Assembly: GCA_029851415.1 (NCBI GenBank)
Contig: CM056741.1
Span: forward strand, 70,794,282-70,858,281
Length of the DNA stretch: 64,000 bases
DNA from: Eretmocerus hayati
Taxonomy: Eukaryota; Arthropoda; Insecta; Hymenoptera; Aphelinidae
Direction of reading: 5' to 3'
Part shown: one piece after another, positions 25,101-37,600 of the stretch
How positions within the stretch are numbered: position 1 is the stretch's first letter
Layout of the letters: each line of letters starts with the position of its first letter
Notes under the pieces: generated by a model
The model's database searches: none
Told to the model about the DNA's origin: nothing
Seen by the model: the letters and a program-made list of their open reading frames with translations, nothing else
Made by a program: the position numbers and the translations under genes

Positions 25101-27314
25101 CTCATCCGCATTACCATTTATAGGATTTGGTTTTGGTGAATCTGGTATCTTAGGCACATCTTGGAATTTTGCTGGGAATGGAAAATTATAAATCACATAC
25201 CGTTGAACCAAAGAAAATAACAAAAAAGAGGAGGGGAAACAACAATTGTTTAGTTGCTTAATGAACTTACAATTATTTTCTTCATTTTCACTGGTCCCTT
25301 TCTTCTTTTTGACTGTGACAGAAGAATCATAGTATCAATTCAAGAATTTTAAATAGAACTAAGCAGCAAAGATAAATCTTTTGAATCTCATTCAAGAAGA
25401 TTATTGAATCTCAGTTAGGTATGCCTTTGCATGCATCTTCACCAGTAACAAAATCAAAGACCCTAATGCTCAAATATTCTGGGGTCCGACAGTGTAGAAT
25501 ATGTGGATCTGCTCACAGATGAAACAAGCAATGGTACTTGTGATAAAGTTAGTCCCTCTAATTGTGCAATTCTTTGTTACCTGATTAACTTTTGTAAAAT
25601 AAAGATAGACCATTGACACTTTTGTTGGTAAGAATTCATCTGCAATATTTTGCTCATGAAAAGTTTTATTTTTCATTATGTAGGGTCAAGAAGTACAACT
25701 ACTATCATGCAGTATTCGAAATGTCCCACTGTGAGAAATGAAATTCTCCAGTAATATCTCATGAGATTCGTCTATTAAATACTTCAGCAGTCTTACTAGA
25801 TAGAAATTACTCAAATTGAAACTTACTCTGTTTCTTATTATCTCTATCATCTTTTCTTTCTATCATGCTAGCAACTGTTTTTTTGGACTTGAAACTTTCA
25901 TCAAATGTCCTCATTTGCTTGGGAATTTTGGCTTGAGATTTGCCCCATTGCTCAGCCAGAAACAATGTTTGTTCATAAGTTTTCAAGAACTCAAAATTTG
26001 AAAACCACTTGGCATTCTGCAAGTCATTTTTAAATCGATCCCTGAATTCCAGATGAATATCATTCAAAAATTTGTCCACATATGATAATTGCAGTATCTT
26101 CTGGTACGCGACCACAAAAATTAGTTCAAACTCATTATCGAGTTTATACTGCAACCTCAGTGACTCATGTTCAAATACTTGGCTACCAGTTCTCTCCTGG
26201 AAGTAAATTAAATCATTGAAACTTGACAAATTTTCAAGTAATCAACAAAAATATTTTTTATGGCATACTTCGTTGAAAGCGCGACTTTTACGAAAGTCGG
26301 CTCTCACGATGGGAAGCCATAAAATTCTGCATGCTTTTTTGGCAACTCTATACATAATATACTAATGATCTACCTAATCATCTCTAGTTCAAAGAGTGGA
26401 TCAATAATGTCATTTAAGAGTCTCAATAAAAGTCTCATCTTCTAACTGTACTCTTGTTATCAACCTCAAGATGGATAAGCGGTCCTTGAAACAAGATATG
26501 CAGTTTTAGAGAAACAATAAGTAATACCACGAGGATAAAATGGAATTGAATTGTAAGTAGGTATGAATTCAGCAAAATTTCATGCGTCTCCAATGTTCAC
26601 CAGCAATGGTTCTAGTAACGCATTGAAACTTGGTACTTGAAGTACTGACTGTTTCAATCAAATTATGCAGTTGAGCAAGTGAATAAATAGTTACAAGAGA
26701 TTTAGTTTGGATGGATTGGAGAATGCTAAGATTAAAAAATGCTTGATTGTTTTCATGTTGAATTCAGGACAAGCTGTTGTGTTCAACCATATGGAACAAA
26801 GTTCATTTGAGAACGAAGATAGTCGTTACAAATCGGACCACTTGGCGCACACGGCACAATGAGGCTATAGCGAAAAAATGGCCGCTAGGAGCGCTGGTGG
26901 TCCAATACATGCAATTCTCTGTCCGTGCGCGTCTGTGAGAGTTGCCGCATACTCTCTCACATAGATACACACTAGCACGCACCGACGTACACGGACAGTA
27001 AAATCCATGTGTTGGGGAGCTTAAATGACCATCAGCGCCGCCCTGGTGGACGTTTTTTCGCTATAGCCTCATACAATAGGTGACTTTGCAAGAATTATAA
27101 TTCATGAATGGAAGATTTACGATTTTTTCGAGCTGAAGAGGATAGGTACAGAAAAGAAAACAATGACTACCGATAATGAAGAAGCCAATCAACTCACCTG
27201 AAGAATAACATTCTTGATAAGCGCATTCACACTCGGAGAAAAAATTTGAGCGGTGCTTTGAAAACACCACAAGACGATGCCCCCTTTACTAAATATTGTG
27301 AATAGATCGAGCAT
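22103..27314 (-). CDS. SRPRA: Signal recognition particle receptor subunit alpha
   Basis: This is the GTPase docking receptor on the ER membrane that meets ribosome-bound SRP and releases the nascent chain to the translocon. Exons in transcript order: 27314-27198, 26196-25827, 25312-25271, 25171-25030, 24952-24814, 24111-23469, 22628-22318, 22228-22103. All phases agree: 629 residues, close to known family members (about 610-640). The start codon opens [19 protein letters not shown], the conserved first segment of the SRX domain, which binds the beta subunit; residues 40-163 continue it ([20 protein letters not shown]). A charged Lys-rich and acidic linker follows. The NG GTPase domain has the P-loop GVNGVGKST at about residue 417, [23 protein letters not shown] at about 512, TKFDTIDDK at about 580 and GTGQTYTDL near the end. 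No defect is seen. Confidence 0.97.
26860..27071. mobile_element. 212-bp MITE in SRPRA intron 1
   Basis: The ends are inverted repeats: TGAGGCTATAGCGAAAAAAT on the left and the complement of TGAGGCTATAGCGAAAAAAC on the right, with similarity continuing for about 45 bases (GCTGGTGGTC-like). A second inner symmetry involves GTCCGTGCGCGTCTGTGAGA and its inexact complement. A possible ACA target duplication flanks it if the terminal base pair is A/T. It is inside the intron 26197-27197. Confidence 0.8.
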
Positions 27315-27705
27315 TGTGGTCTCAATTAGTTAAAGACGTGTAGAGAGTGAATTTTTGCACGGATCTGGAGCTTTGAAATGTGTTATTTACAAATGATAAA
27401 CATAACCTTCACTGTGACCGACAAATCTTTCTGCAACATATGCAACGACTCGACTGGTACTGACGTACACCAACGTACACGTATGTGATGTAGGTGTGAT
27501 GTATGCGAGCAGGTATAGCTATATATGCTGCTTATGTTACATGATGTATGATGGGATATCTATATATATTTAGGTGCCAACTGCCAACTATAGTGAGCCT
27601 ACTGCCAACCACGGGCACGGAAACTAGGGAGTAGGGGATTCCGTTTCTTGGAATGTTCGCGCGACCTGGGTTCAACTTTTGAACAACTCGACAACTTTCT
27701 AAGGA

Positions 27706-27852
27706 GACCCTGAGGCCGAAATCACACGGACGGAAAAATATCGAACGGACCGGAAAAAATCACGCGTCCACCCAATCAGAGAGCACCGTTGTCGTTCCGG
27801 CCGGATCTTTTTTCCAATTTTTTTCCGGTCATGTAATTTCACCCTGAGGGTC
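27706..27852. mobile_element. 147-bp MITE-like inverted repeat
   Basis: The left end GACCCTGAGGCCGAAATCAC and the complement of the right end, GACCCTCAGGGTGAAATTAC, align over about 35 bases and continue into CGGAAAAA. The middle is short. It lies upstream of SRPRA. Confidence 0.6.
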
Positions 27853-28556
27853 CTACTTTCTACCTAATTAATGGACATACACCCACCGACTGATTATTGT
27901 AAACGGTTTTGTTAGATGTGATCAACAATTAAGGTGCCTCTGCAAAGATACTCAACCAAAAAGAGCCAAATATTGGTACTATTACTATATAGTGCAATAT
28001 GCATGGTATTATTACTACATTGGTACTAATTACTATAAAATGCAATATTGCATTTTCGAATAAGCACTTTTTTGGTAGTTTCCATACGCTACGCTCTGTA
28101 ATTTACGAAAGTGTACGCATGAACGAATGGGCACATCTCTAGTGGATACCTAGTTGAATTGGATTTGACTGAAATACACGGGCTCAAAATTACTCCGAAA
28201 GTAATTGATAAGTAATAAGTAATTACTCCGAGTCGGGAATGGTAGGTAGTGTGTTGCTTGGCAATGTTGGCAACAATACCAAAATAGGCGCGGCCATTAA
28301 TCGTCGCCATGTCTGGCCATGACGGCATCACGGATCACGGCTGTTTAGTAACGTTAATATTTTTTAGTTAGAATCAATCGTTTCAGATTAGAGAAAGCAA
28401 TTCAGTCAAACTAATCTAATGGAGTTCAAAATCCATCAACAAATCCTAACAAGTAAACGGTAAATATTCATTACTTTTTCAAGTCCTTTATATTCAAATC
28501 ATGAGTAGATGGATGATGAACTGGGCTGTTATGATTGTATGCAGAATCTGGGAGGT

Positions 28557-28585
28557 ATACATGTATACATGATGTATACATGTAT
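28557..28585. repeat. Perfect 29-base palindrome of ATACATGTATACAT
   Basis: ATACATGTATACAT, one G, then its exact complement ATGTATACATGTAT. It sits 160 bases upstream of the start codon at 28745, in the probable promoter or 5' untranslated region. Confidence 0.8.
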
Positions 28586-28744
28586 CTGCATGCATCACAA
28601 TTTGTTCAAGTTGACAGTCAGATTATATGTGTTCCCAATACTGCTCACATCTCTGCATAGAGTTATATTTACACTAAAGTCTGCCTATGTTTTCAGTGTT
28701 AGGAAAACACGATAGACTGTAGGACATGGTGTTTACGCTGAAAA

Positions 28745-31700
28745 ATGCATACCAAAATAAAAACACCGTCCAAGGAGATGGTGGAGTTGGACACATCATC
28801 TAATCTGGGACACCAGTCATCTTTTCTTGAGGATGACTTAGCTCTTAGCCCTTCTACACATGGTAATTCTTGGAATAGTTTTCAGCTCTTGTATATAAAA
28901 TTACAAGTTGCTTGAATTTTAGGTCCCATGCCCTTTCTTATAATTTCCTGACAAGCGAAGCTTATCTTTTCTGTAACTGTCTTTTAAGCAAATATTCTTG
29001 AATTAAATTGAAAAATTTGTGTGAATGTCCATCAGACTATCTCAAATTCAAATGCATGAGAAACGAGGTTTACTGTACTCTTTGCCACAACTAACAAAAA
29101 CATCAATATTCAAGAACAAAATCGCTCTGAGCATGGATTCTACAAGCAATGAAAGATTATCATGATATATACTCCCATCATTATTTTCAGATTCAGTATC
29201 AGATAAAACCATAATAGGAGCTGTAGACAAAATATCGCTCTCCAATGGAGCTGATAATTCAAATATTGTTTATGTCAGTGAAGATGCAATGGACTGCAAC
29301 TATGATGATCATTCTGATGGTGTTAGAGATTCAGGAATCTTGGAAGAAGCTCCTAGCCCTGAACTATTTGAGAGTGATAACGATGATAATGATGGTGAAA
29401 CCCAAAGTACAAATACCACCTACACTTATCCAAATACCCTCACTCTTGAAGAGACTCAACCATCATTGCCAACTCCTAAAAAGTATGCAGTGGAAGAACT
29501 TATCCTGAAGGCAGATAAACACTTGTTTAGGAGACTAAACAAATTCCTGAGTGGAGTACCTCCTCCACCAAATCATACGATATCACAAAAAGATTGCAAC
29601 GACTTTCTTGCATATATTAAACAGAATCAAGAATATTTCTGGGCCAATCCATTCCAATTTAATGAAGAACTCAAGCTTCTTGGTTCAGAGCCAATCCAGT
29701 TGACCCAGGTTGGTTTCATATCATTTTGAACTTTGTACATATGTCAAGTATTACCATCATCAACTTGTTTTTCAAGTCTTTTGGAACCCATTTGATTTTA
29801 AAACAATCAGCAATCTAACACTGTATCGAAATCAGTCTTTAAATGTAAACAATTGGCAATATTCAAGATCCCTTTGGATAGTTTGTCAAAGACAGTTAAT
29901 TTTACAATTGCTACAAAAATCAGATTTGTTTTTAGGAAACTGCCAAGAATGAAAATCCTGAAGCTTTTGAGGATTTCAAGGACATTCCCCGGCGTGCCAA
30001 GTCTGGGTTGCGAAATTTGAGTACTGCCTTTGATGCATGTGAGCAATCGAACCAATCTAAAATTGGCGTTGATGAAATTGCAGGGATTGATTCAGATTTT
30101 CCTGACTCAAGTATCTCATTAGATTTACCTGAGATTCAATTTGATAATTCGAGTATAACTTGCTTCAATAGTGGATCACAAAATGATGAGAGTAAATTAT
30201 GTAATACAAATGATCAGTCTCAAGTATCTGTATTATACACGTCTTTGAGTGTGAATGATGCTCCTGAAACGCCATGGCCTGCTTCTTTTGGACACAGATG
30301 TCATGATATATAGTGAGTATAATTATCTTATCGTTAACGCTAGCAAATAGTGTTCTGCAGTTTGTTGAACGTAATTATAGGTGTAATATTAATGATTGAA
30401 CATCACCCACTCTAATCTAATCTTGAATGCTGTCTGAAGTTGATTTCCAAATTTCAGTTATAATCGTAACAGAGCAACAGAAAATTTTGAAAATCTGCGA
30501 ATGAAACTGTGTGATAGATACATTGGAGCTGAAACGCAATCCACTTGCAACATTTGGTTTGCCAAACAGATGCCAGGTAGTGCAAGGAAACGGAGTTTAT
30601 TGGCTAAACGTAAAAATGGTCAGAGTCCTGGACGAAGACTCAGCTACCTAGCTAGAAGACGGAGAACTTTTTCCAGTGCTAATTTACAAGGACTTGCTGA
30701 AAAGAAACAACCGTTGTTGGATATTCGGTAAGAATTGAAATTCTGTAATTATCTCTGATTCATAGATGTACTTAAATTCTTTATAATCAATAGAAAAGGG
30801 CGTAAAGGGAAGAGTCCACGTGGCAAAAGCCCTCGTATCAAGAGTCCTCGGCGCAGAACACCGCGTAGTTCTGCAAAAAAGCGGCAACTCCGAAAACTAT
30901 TGTTCGACGGCACATCTCCGCGAAAAACAAAGATCGAAACTTCGAAACGAGCCTTGTTTCAGAGCCCTCCAAACGACAAACCAGGCCCAAGTCGAGTAGT
31001 AGTATCATCAAGTGTAATCAACAACAACCCTCAGAAGATCAAAAGAGCTTTATTTCCAACACCAAAAAAAAAAGAAGGTAATTTAAATCCTCAATTTACC
31101 AAAATCTGTTGAGATTCATCTAACTGATACTTCTTACTAGGCAATGATTCAAAATTACCCTCTCTGAGTTACCCAGAGTCAAGAAAAAGGAAGAATGAAG
31201 ATGATCTAGAAAATCCGAAGCATAAATGGGCTAAGAGTCTATCTTTTGATTGCCCACGTAACTTAGATAGAAGCTCTTCCAATTCGTTTAACCCTATGAG
31301 GTACTCTACCGGCAGTATCTCATCAAGAGATAGTAGAAACGAATTGTACGAGATACATCAAAAAGTGAGTATGCTATGTTTAAGAATCTTATCTAGTAGA
31401 ACGAGCAATGATCGCGTGCAGTTAAATATGAAGATTGCAACGCATTTGTTGTAGTAGTTGACCTTGATTACTCAAGATAAGATTTTGAGAGTAGCAAAAT
31501 CGAAATGTCATGATCATTTCTTACTCTGTCAATATACTCACAAGTACATGGATATAAGTTGTTTGGTCTAACAACTCTCAATAGAAAAGTTTTCGAGATA
31601 GTTTCAGTATTTCATGCCTTTTCCAACACATCTTTCTTTAATGTAATCATGCTTAAACCATCAAAGGAGTAGAATTCAACTTTTTGAAATGTTTGAAAAT

Positions 31701-32110
31701 ATATTATAGTATAGTTTGACACTGCGCATTAACGGGTGGTTTTGTACGAAGCAGTGGTTATGACACGTCCAAAGCGAGTGTTGTAAGTCCTTCGTGACCA
31801 GCCTATTCGTCTGCGCGCAGTGCAATACATTTGTGTTTTAAGTCCCTAGAAATCATGTTCAAAATTGCGATGTGTCATATTCTAGAAATTACTGTGGGCT
31901 GCAACTGAAGCGTTACGGAGTACAGGAATCGGCACAGCGCATCCCATGTACAAGCAGTATCGGAGCAGCTTAGCTTGCACTGTGCGCAAAAACATGCCTG
32001 ACTTGGACAATAAACACATTCCTCGGAAGCCTGGGAGTACAACAGATAGAATGTTGAAATTGGCTAAACGCCATGTTCTTCTTCTTGTTGAAGGTAAATC
32101 TACCAGTTGA
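28745..32110 (+). CDS. Unrecognised basic Ser/Pro-rich protein, 671 residues
   Basis: Exons: 28745-28862, 29191-29708, 29936-30312, 30458-30727, 30794-31077, 31141-31364, 31886-32110 (TGA at 32108). All seven joins obey GT/AG and keep phase, so the gene is very likely real. I do not recognise the family. The first 200 residues are acidic and contain a compact segment beginning KKYAVEELILKADKHLFRRL and ending in WANPFQFNEELKLL. The middle is Arg/Lys-rich with SPR, SPG, TPR and TPK repeats (for example KSPRGKSPRIKSPRRRTPR), suggesting nuclear localisation and proline-directed phosphorylation. Two similar motifs, KRALFQSP and KRALFPTP, follow. The last exon encodes a probably folded end (LLWAATEALRSTGIGTAHPM, then STTDRMLKLAKRHVLLLVEG). 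A cell-cycle or chromatin role is only a guess from composition. The start is the first in-frame ATG before the first donor. Confidence 0.8.
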
Positions 32111-33284
32111 TCCAGATGTATGGAGACGCATATATCTCAGTGATACCAATTTGATTAAGGATACCTGTGACACGTAGAGTTCTCATTCATGAGGGCTTGT
32201 CTACATTCTTGTCCGTGCTATATAAAAATAAGTTTATAATGAAGTTCAGAACGTCACTCTGATTCTGAGCTCGTTTGAATGTGTGACAAAGAAGATGACG
32301 ACCGTTTTATATTATCAAATTTTAATGTAGAACAATGGATACTCCTGTATTCAACAGATTGAAGAGTTTGCAATCAGCCTGTTCATAACTTATGCCTTCA
32401 TTTTATGACTGAACTCGTACTGTACCGAGTCTTCACAATTCGAGGAATTTCATGTAGAAATATCTTGAATACTCCTTGTACACAACTTATGTAACTATTT
32501 CAAATAACTACCTGTATATCCTGTTTTGGATCAATTTTGTTTACCTATAAGCAACCATATTGAATGAGTGCCTCTGATTTTTTAACTCGGATTGCTGTGA
32601 ATTGTACAAACTGAACCACAAGATTAAATACTTGACTGGCGCTCTGGATGAGTTTGATGAATTAATTAACCAGTTCGAAGCATTTAACTAGTTTTCTTAT
32701 CGGGGTCAAATCAGTTGTCACGTTTTGACCGTTACAATTATGAATTGAATTTAATTCAACTTATGGGTTTGATATGGTTATAGTTGATTTACTGGATATA
32801 AAATGGTCCCGTAGTTGGTATTCAACTTGCCTAAAGTACGTCATTTCAGTAGGACTTACCTATTCATTTAGCTTCAATGGTGAAAATTTTTCGACAGCTC
32901 CGTCATATTTCATTACATTGTTCATAAATTTAAGAATAAATGTTGCAACGTTGAACAGATCATTCTGTGCCATACCCAATCCCCAACTTTCCACGAAAAC
33001 CTTATACTGATGAAATTTTGGGTAAAAATAAGATGGTTGAGTTGAGCTTATTGGTAGCGCAATAAAATGTCAAAATCTTCTAAATTTTGTTCTATTCTTA
33101 TCTTCTCAAAATAATACGATGATATGCTCTGCGGATAGAATACAGTTCTTTCTAATCAATCTTAAGGATATGCTACATCTGGGTTCTCGTGAGTTTTCAA
33201 CCAGTGTTGAAATTTTTCAAGATACAAAAGTCCTTCATATTTCTTAAAATTGTGATAACTTTAACTCGTCCCCTTCGAATGATA

Positions 33285-33614
33285 AATAATTCTTGAACAT
33301 AATTCGATCTGGGAGGACTAGGTTTGTCATGCAAATGATGTTATAGCATGATTTTTGTAGATGCATATATTGGCAACGTTTCGTCAACTGGTTTCGTTGA
33401 CCTCATCAGGCTTTCTTGTGAACATTTTTCTTTAGAAAAGATTATCAAACTTTAAAAAAGGTTGTTCCATTGTTGTAGACTACACAAGTCTACAACAATG
33501 GAACAACCTTTTTTTAAAGGCGGTGCCAATATATCCATCTACAAAAATCATGCTATAACATCATTTGCATGACAAACCTAGTCCTCCCAGATCGAATTAT
33601 GTTCAAGAATTATT
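33285..33614. mobile_element. 330-bp inverted-repeat element
   Basis: AATAATTCTTGAACATAATT at 33285 and its exact complement ending at 33614 begin arms about 90 bases long. The innermost part is a second hairpin (GGTTGTTCCATTGTTGTAGA with its complement, 33460-33520). The left arm has about 70 extra bases (33378-33450) not matched on the right. MITE-like, no coding content. Confidence 0.85.
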
Positions 33615-34523
33615 CTTCATATTTCTTGTCTTCTATTACGAGTCCTCTACTAAATTTCGATTAAGAACCTCCTAGAAATTCCAACTAAAGCATACAGTCA
33701 ACAACTATAGCGTTTAATCTACTTCATATTTCATTATTCAAGTGATTCATTACGAACGAGTGTAATAGCAGTCTTCCGAGTTTTTCCTTAGAGTGACAGA
33801 ACTTTGCTGTGAGTCAGTCATCAAATATCCCGAATGAAAAATGTCACAATCACGTGTGAACGTGGTCGTATCCATAACAAGAGGTAAGAAGAAGATTAAG
33901 AATGCGTGGTCTGTAGATGATGTCACTTCAATTTCGAGGTGCGTTGATAGCTCTCGTGGAACTAAAAAGCCCTGCTAATACGATCCGAATCATTCCGTTA
34001 TGCAGATGATGGATTAGATTTCCCATATTTTTATTCAAGTACTTCTGCAATGGCCGTGGATTATTACTTAGCCTTTGATACGAATCTACTGTTGTATTCT
34101 TGATACGACCCACGGACAAGGCTTTCGGAACCCTAATCTTGCCTGAATTTTTCAACACCATAAGAATACTCATACATTTGACTTTTCAAGATTTGACCAT
34201 GAGAAGCTGACGTAGTTTTGGCTCCATCTCCTGCTAGGAGGCTCGTTGAATTGGATATATTTTGGATTCTGCATATGCTAGGCGGTACGAAACTGTAAAA
34301 AAATTCAAGCAACATTGAAGTTCCGGAAGACCTTCCTTTCGTTTATAGAAAAGTTTACTGCTATTTATATTTCAAAACTCACGCGTTCATCGTTTTCTTA
34401 CCAAATGAGATGAGAACGAATTCAGTTTGAATAAGCCTTGACTATTTTATTGCGTTAAAATATATTTTACAACTTACAAATAATCAGTTTAGGGGCTTAA
34501 TTCAAACTAACAACACGATCTTC

Positions 34524-34529
34524 TTTATT
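34524..34529 (-). terminator. Candidate polyadenylation signal for TACC
   Basis: TTTATT on the plus strand gives AATAAA on the minus strand, about 130 bases after the TACC stop codon at 34658. A second copy lies near 34446. The cleavage site is not determined. Confidence 0.35.
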
Positions 34530-34657
34530 AAAAACAATACAAATATTCGCGAGATTTAATATCATCATTACACGGCTCTCTCCAAGTTCTAAAAATAAAT
34601 CAGATTGAGTAAAAAAATAATCAACGAGATGATCGATGAAAGATATTCAACTCGTCT

Positions 34658-37600
34658 TCATTCAACTCTTGCAATCATCTCATCAATTATCTGTGTTAAT
34701 TCTTTATTCTCTTTCGTCTTTTGTTCCACTGTTTCTTCCAATGATTTACTTTTCAATTCAGCCTTCCTCACCATTGCTTTCAGTTTTACGGTTTCGGCTT
34801 CATTCTGCTTCTTGATAGCACTCAATTCCAAGTTAGCCCTGCAAGAACATTCAATATGTAAATTCAATACATGAAAACACTGAGCTCAAATCTTTCTGAG
34901 GTCGCGACGACTTCTTGAGGCACTAAGTATCTCGATGCTCTACCTACTAAATAGTAGGACTGAGATAACTATAACGCCATAATAGTGGGAAATATTGGTT
35001 TTAACACACTTACTTTTCTAGCTGAGCCATTGCGTGACTTTTTAATTGTTCATATCTGTTTTCAAGAGTTTTGATAGTTTCTTGATTCTCTATGATACTG
35101 TCTTTTAAAACTGCCTCGTTACTCTTATAAGCTGATATAACATTTTTTAATCTCTCATACTTTGTGTGAACATCGCTGAACGCCGCCTCGGTGTTACTCA
35201 AATGCTGATTAGCAACTTGGAGTTCTTCTTGTAGCTTAGCTTTTTCTATTTCAAAGTTATTTCGGTCTTTTTCCCGCTCTGCAATGAGCCTACTTATCGA
35301 TTTTTCGTACTCTTCGACCACAACTCTGAAAAGAGAGAATCATTGTCATTAGTTAAAATGATGAAAAACACCACAACACTATAATCACGTTCTGTGATCT
35401 CATTAAATATTTACTCGCGACAGTTATTCATTGTTGTTGGACAGATTGTTACATCATGATAATTTAGGGTAAAAGTATTGTTGATGACGATCCGTCTACT
35501 CTGTCTAGGAGATGATTGACAGCTCAAAGATTTTAGAGATGATACATTTTGACTCTGGTTAGGTCAGTTTCAAACTGCTGTTACAGCACAAACTACATCA
35601 ACAACAGATGCTTGAAAATCTTCAATTCATCGTAGGAATTAGAATCATTCAACAGCAAGGGAAATTAAAAGATAATAATATACTAGACTCTTGAAGCAAG
35701 AAAAAATTAATTAGCTATCACAGAAGAATTCGGGCATAAAGGCTTCATCAATCTTGTTTCACTTGAGCTGCAACATGGATTGTTGTACTTACACAAGTTT
35801 ACTTGGGACTAGAACTTTATTAAGCCAAGACAAACCCTGGATACACAATGAAGGGCGTTACGGTATCAGTATAAACATTGAAAAGATTCAAATCGTGAGA
35901 GTACACGTCATGTTTTCGAGAAAAACTCGCAATGAAGTGCGAAAAAACGCAAATAAAGTTGTCTTCAACTACGGTTAATTCAAATCAAATCATCGTTAGA
36001 AACCAGGGCTTTTTTCAACGAATCTACGCAGGGTTGAAAATACTATAAACGGTTATTATACTCACGTCATTTGCTCTTTACATTTCACTTCTTGAGTCAA
36101 CTTCACTTGCAACTGACTCATCTTTTCCTCATAGGCCAGTTTCTGCTTTTCCGATTGGTCTTGATTGACTCTCAGATCTTCCTCGAGTTGAAGCATAGTG
36201 GATCGCACCAATTCCAACTCCTTGGCCATCTTTTCGTCGACGAGTGGGACTGTAGAAGACTCTTCTTTTTCTGCCTCTTCCTGAAAAGGAATTTTTCTAA
36301 TGATAGCCTTTTTTTTAAATTACTTTCGATCAATTCAATTTTGGTTCGCATTTTCGTTATTTTACGATTCATCCCGGAAAACCGATGATTCTAGTGTCTG
36401 CTAGTGAGCAACACTAATTTTTATTGAACGTTTCGATCAAGGTTTTTTCAAATTGCAAGAACTCCAATCCTTTATTCTAAACTTGTTAACATTATAAGTA
36501 TGCAGATGTTTAGCCTGCTTGCAAATTACAACTTACTTTTTCTTCTTTTACATCAGGTGTTTTACTCTCAGGAGTTACACTCTGTGACATAGGGCTGTAG
36601 AACAGTAACCTGTCAATAGCTGCTAAAGCTGGATTCTTCTTCGGCGTATTGACATCAGCCATGGGTATCTCAGTTCTGGTGTCTTTTTCTATCTCGTCTT
36701 CTTGAACTGCGGGGGAGTTAGAAACATTCTTTTGTGGCAACATGCTTGCTCTCTCGGCCAATGGATCAAATTTCATGTAGAGAGAATCATATCTTTTGCC
36801 TCTTCTACCATTTCTAGATCCAACCTGGTCCAGGAAATCAAAAGCGGCGGGATCCCCAAATACTACCGAAAAGTTATCTCTTGTTAATCTTTCATGTCAT
36901 TAGAAGTAATCAAAATCTACAAAGGCAGGACCAGAGGTCCAGATCGACAATTTTTCTCAAGATTTTTTCGCAATTTTGTACTCACTAGAATACGAAGAAT
37001 CTAGAGTGACTCCGTCAAATGGGCCTTTTATTTGGCGGTACAGCGAAAAACATCCACATTCCTGGTACAGGTATGGGTAAGTACCAATCGTGAATATATA
37101 TTCTTCAATATGAGCCTGCATAATGGTTCACTACCTCAATCATTCGAACGAGGATCTCGCATAATTTCGATCAAACTTCACATACAAGGTAAGTTCGTTC
37201 GATCATTAATTTCCGTCTGTATCTCTACAGAGGAGGCCTATTCGACGGAGCTACTCTGGATCCTTGGTAGACTTCCTAACGCAAGACTAGACAATTTTTT
37301 AAGCAAAATTGGCGGCTTGGACCCGTGGTCCTCCGCTTGTGAGTATGTAACTGGCTCATTCCCGACTATTTTAAGGTTTGCTTTTTCTAATGTTCTAACT
37401 CTCTTGTCATCATTCATCTTTTTTCAATTAACATTGCAATCTTCCTCTAGAATAAGAGGTCATTCAAGCCCTTTCAAATATCTGTTACAAAGCTCGAGTT
37501 GTTGAAGTTGATCACAGACGAAGAGAAAAATCATTAGAATTGCAAATGATAATGAAAAAATGATGGGAACATTCAACAAGCATTACATTCGACTTTGATG

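Larger units (their letters stand above)
27315..28744. promoter_or_regulatory. Divergent intergenic region (SRPRA / unknown gene)
   Basis: The start codons of SRPRA (27314, minus) and of the next gene (28745, plus) face away from each other across 1.43 kb, so both promoters and 5' untranslated regions must lie here. No core promoter motif could be assigned with confidence. It includes a MITE at 27706-27852 and a perfect palindrome at 28557-28585. Confidence 0.5.
32111..34657. other. Convergent intergenic region between the unknown gene and TACC
   Basis: This holds the 3' untranslated regions of both genes and the inverted-repeat element at 33285-33614. AATAAA occurs at several places on the plus strand (about 32936 and 33061). 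Open frames on the minus strand at 33928-34315 are discussed under findings; no gene is called there. Confidence 0.5.

Noticed and set aside
33841..33890. Short plus-strand exon-like MSQSRVNVVVSITRG with a GTAAGA donor
   Set aside because: No downstream exon or similarity could be found; too short to support.
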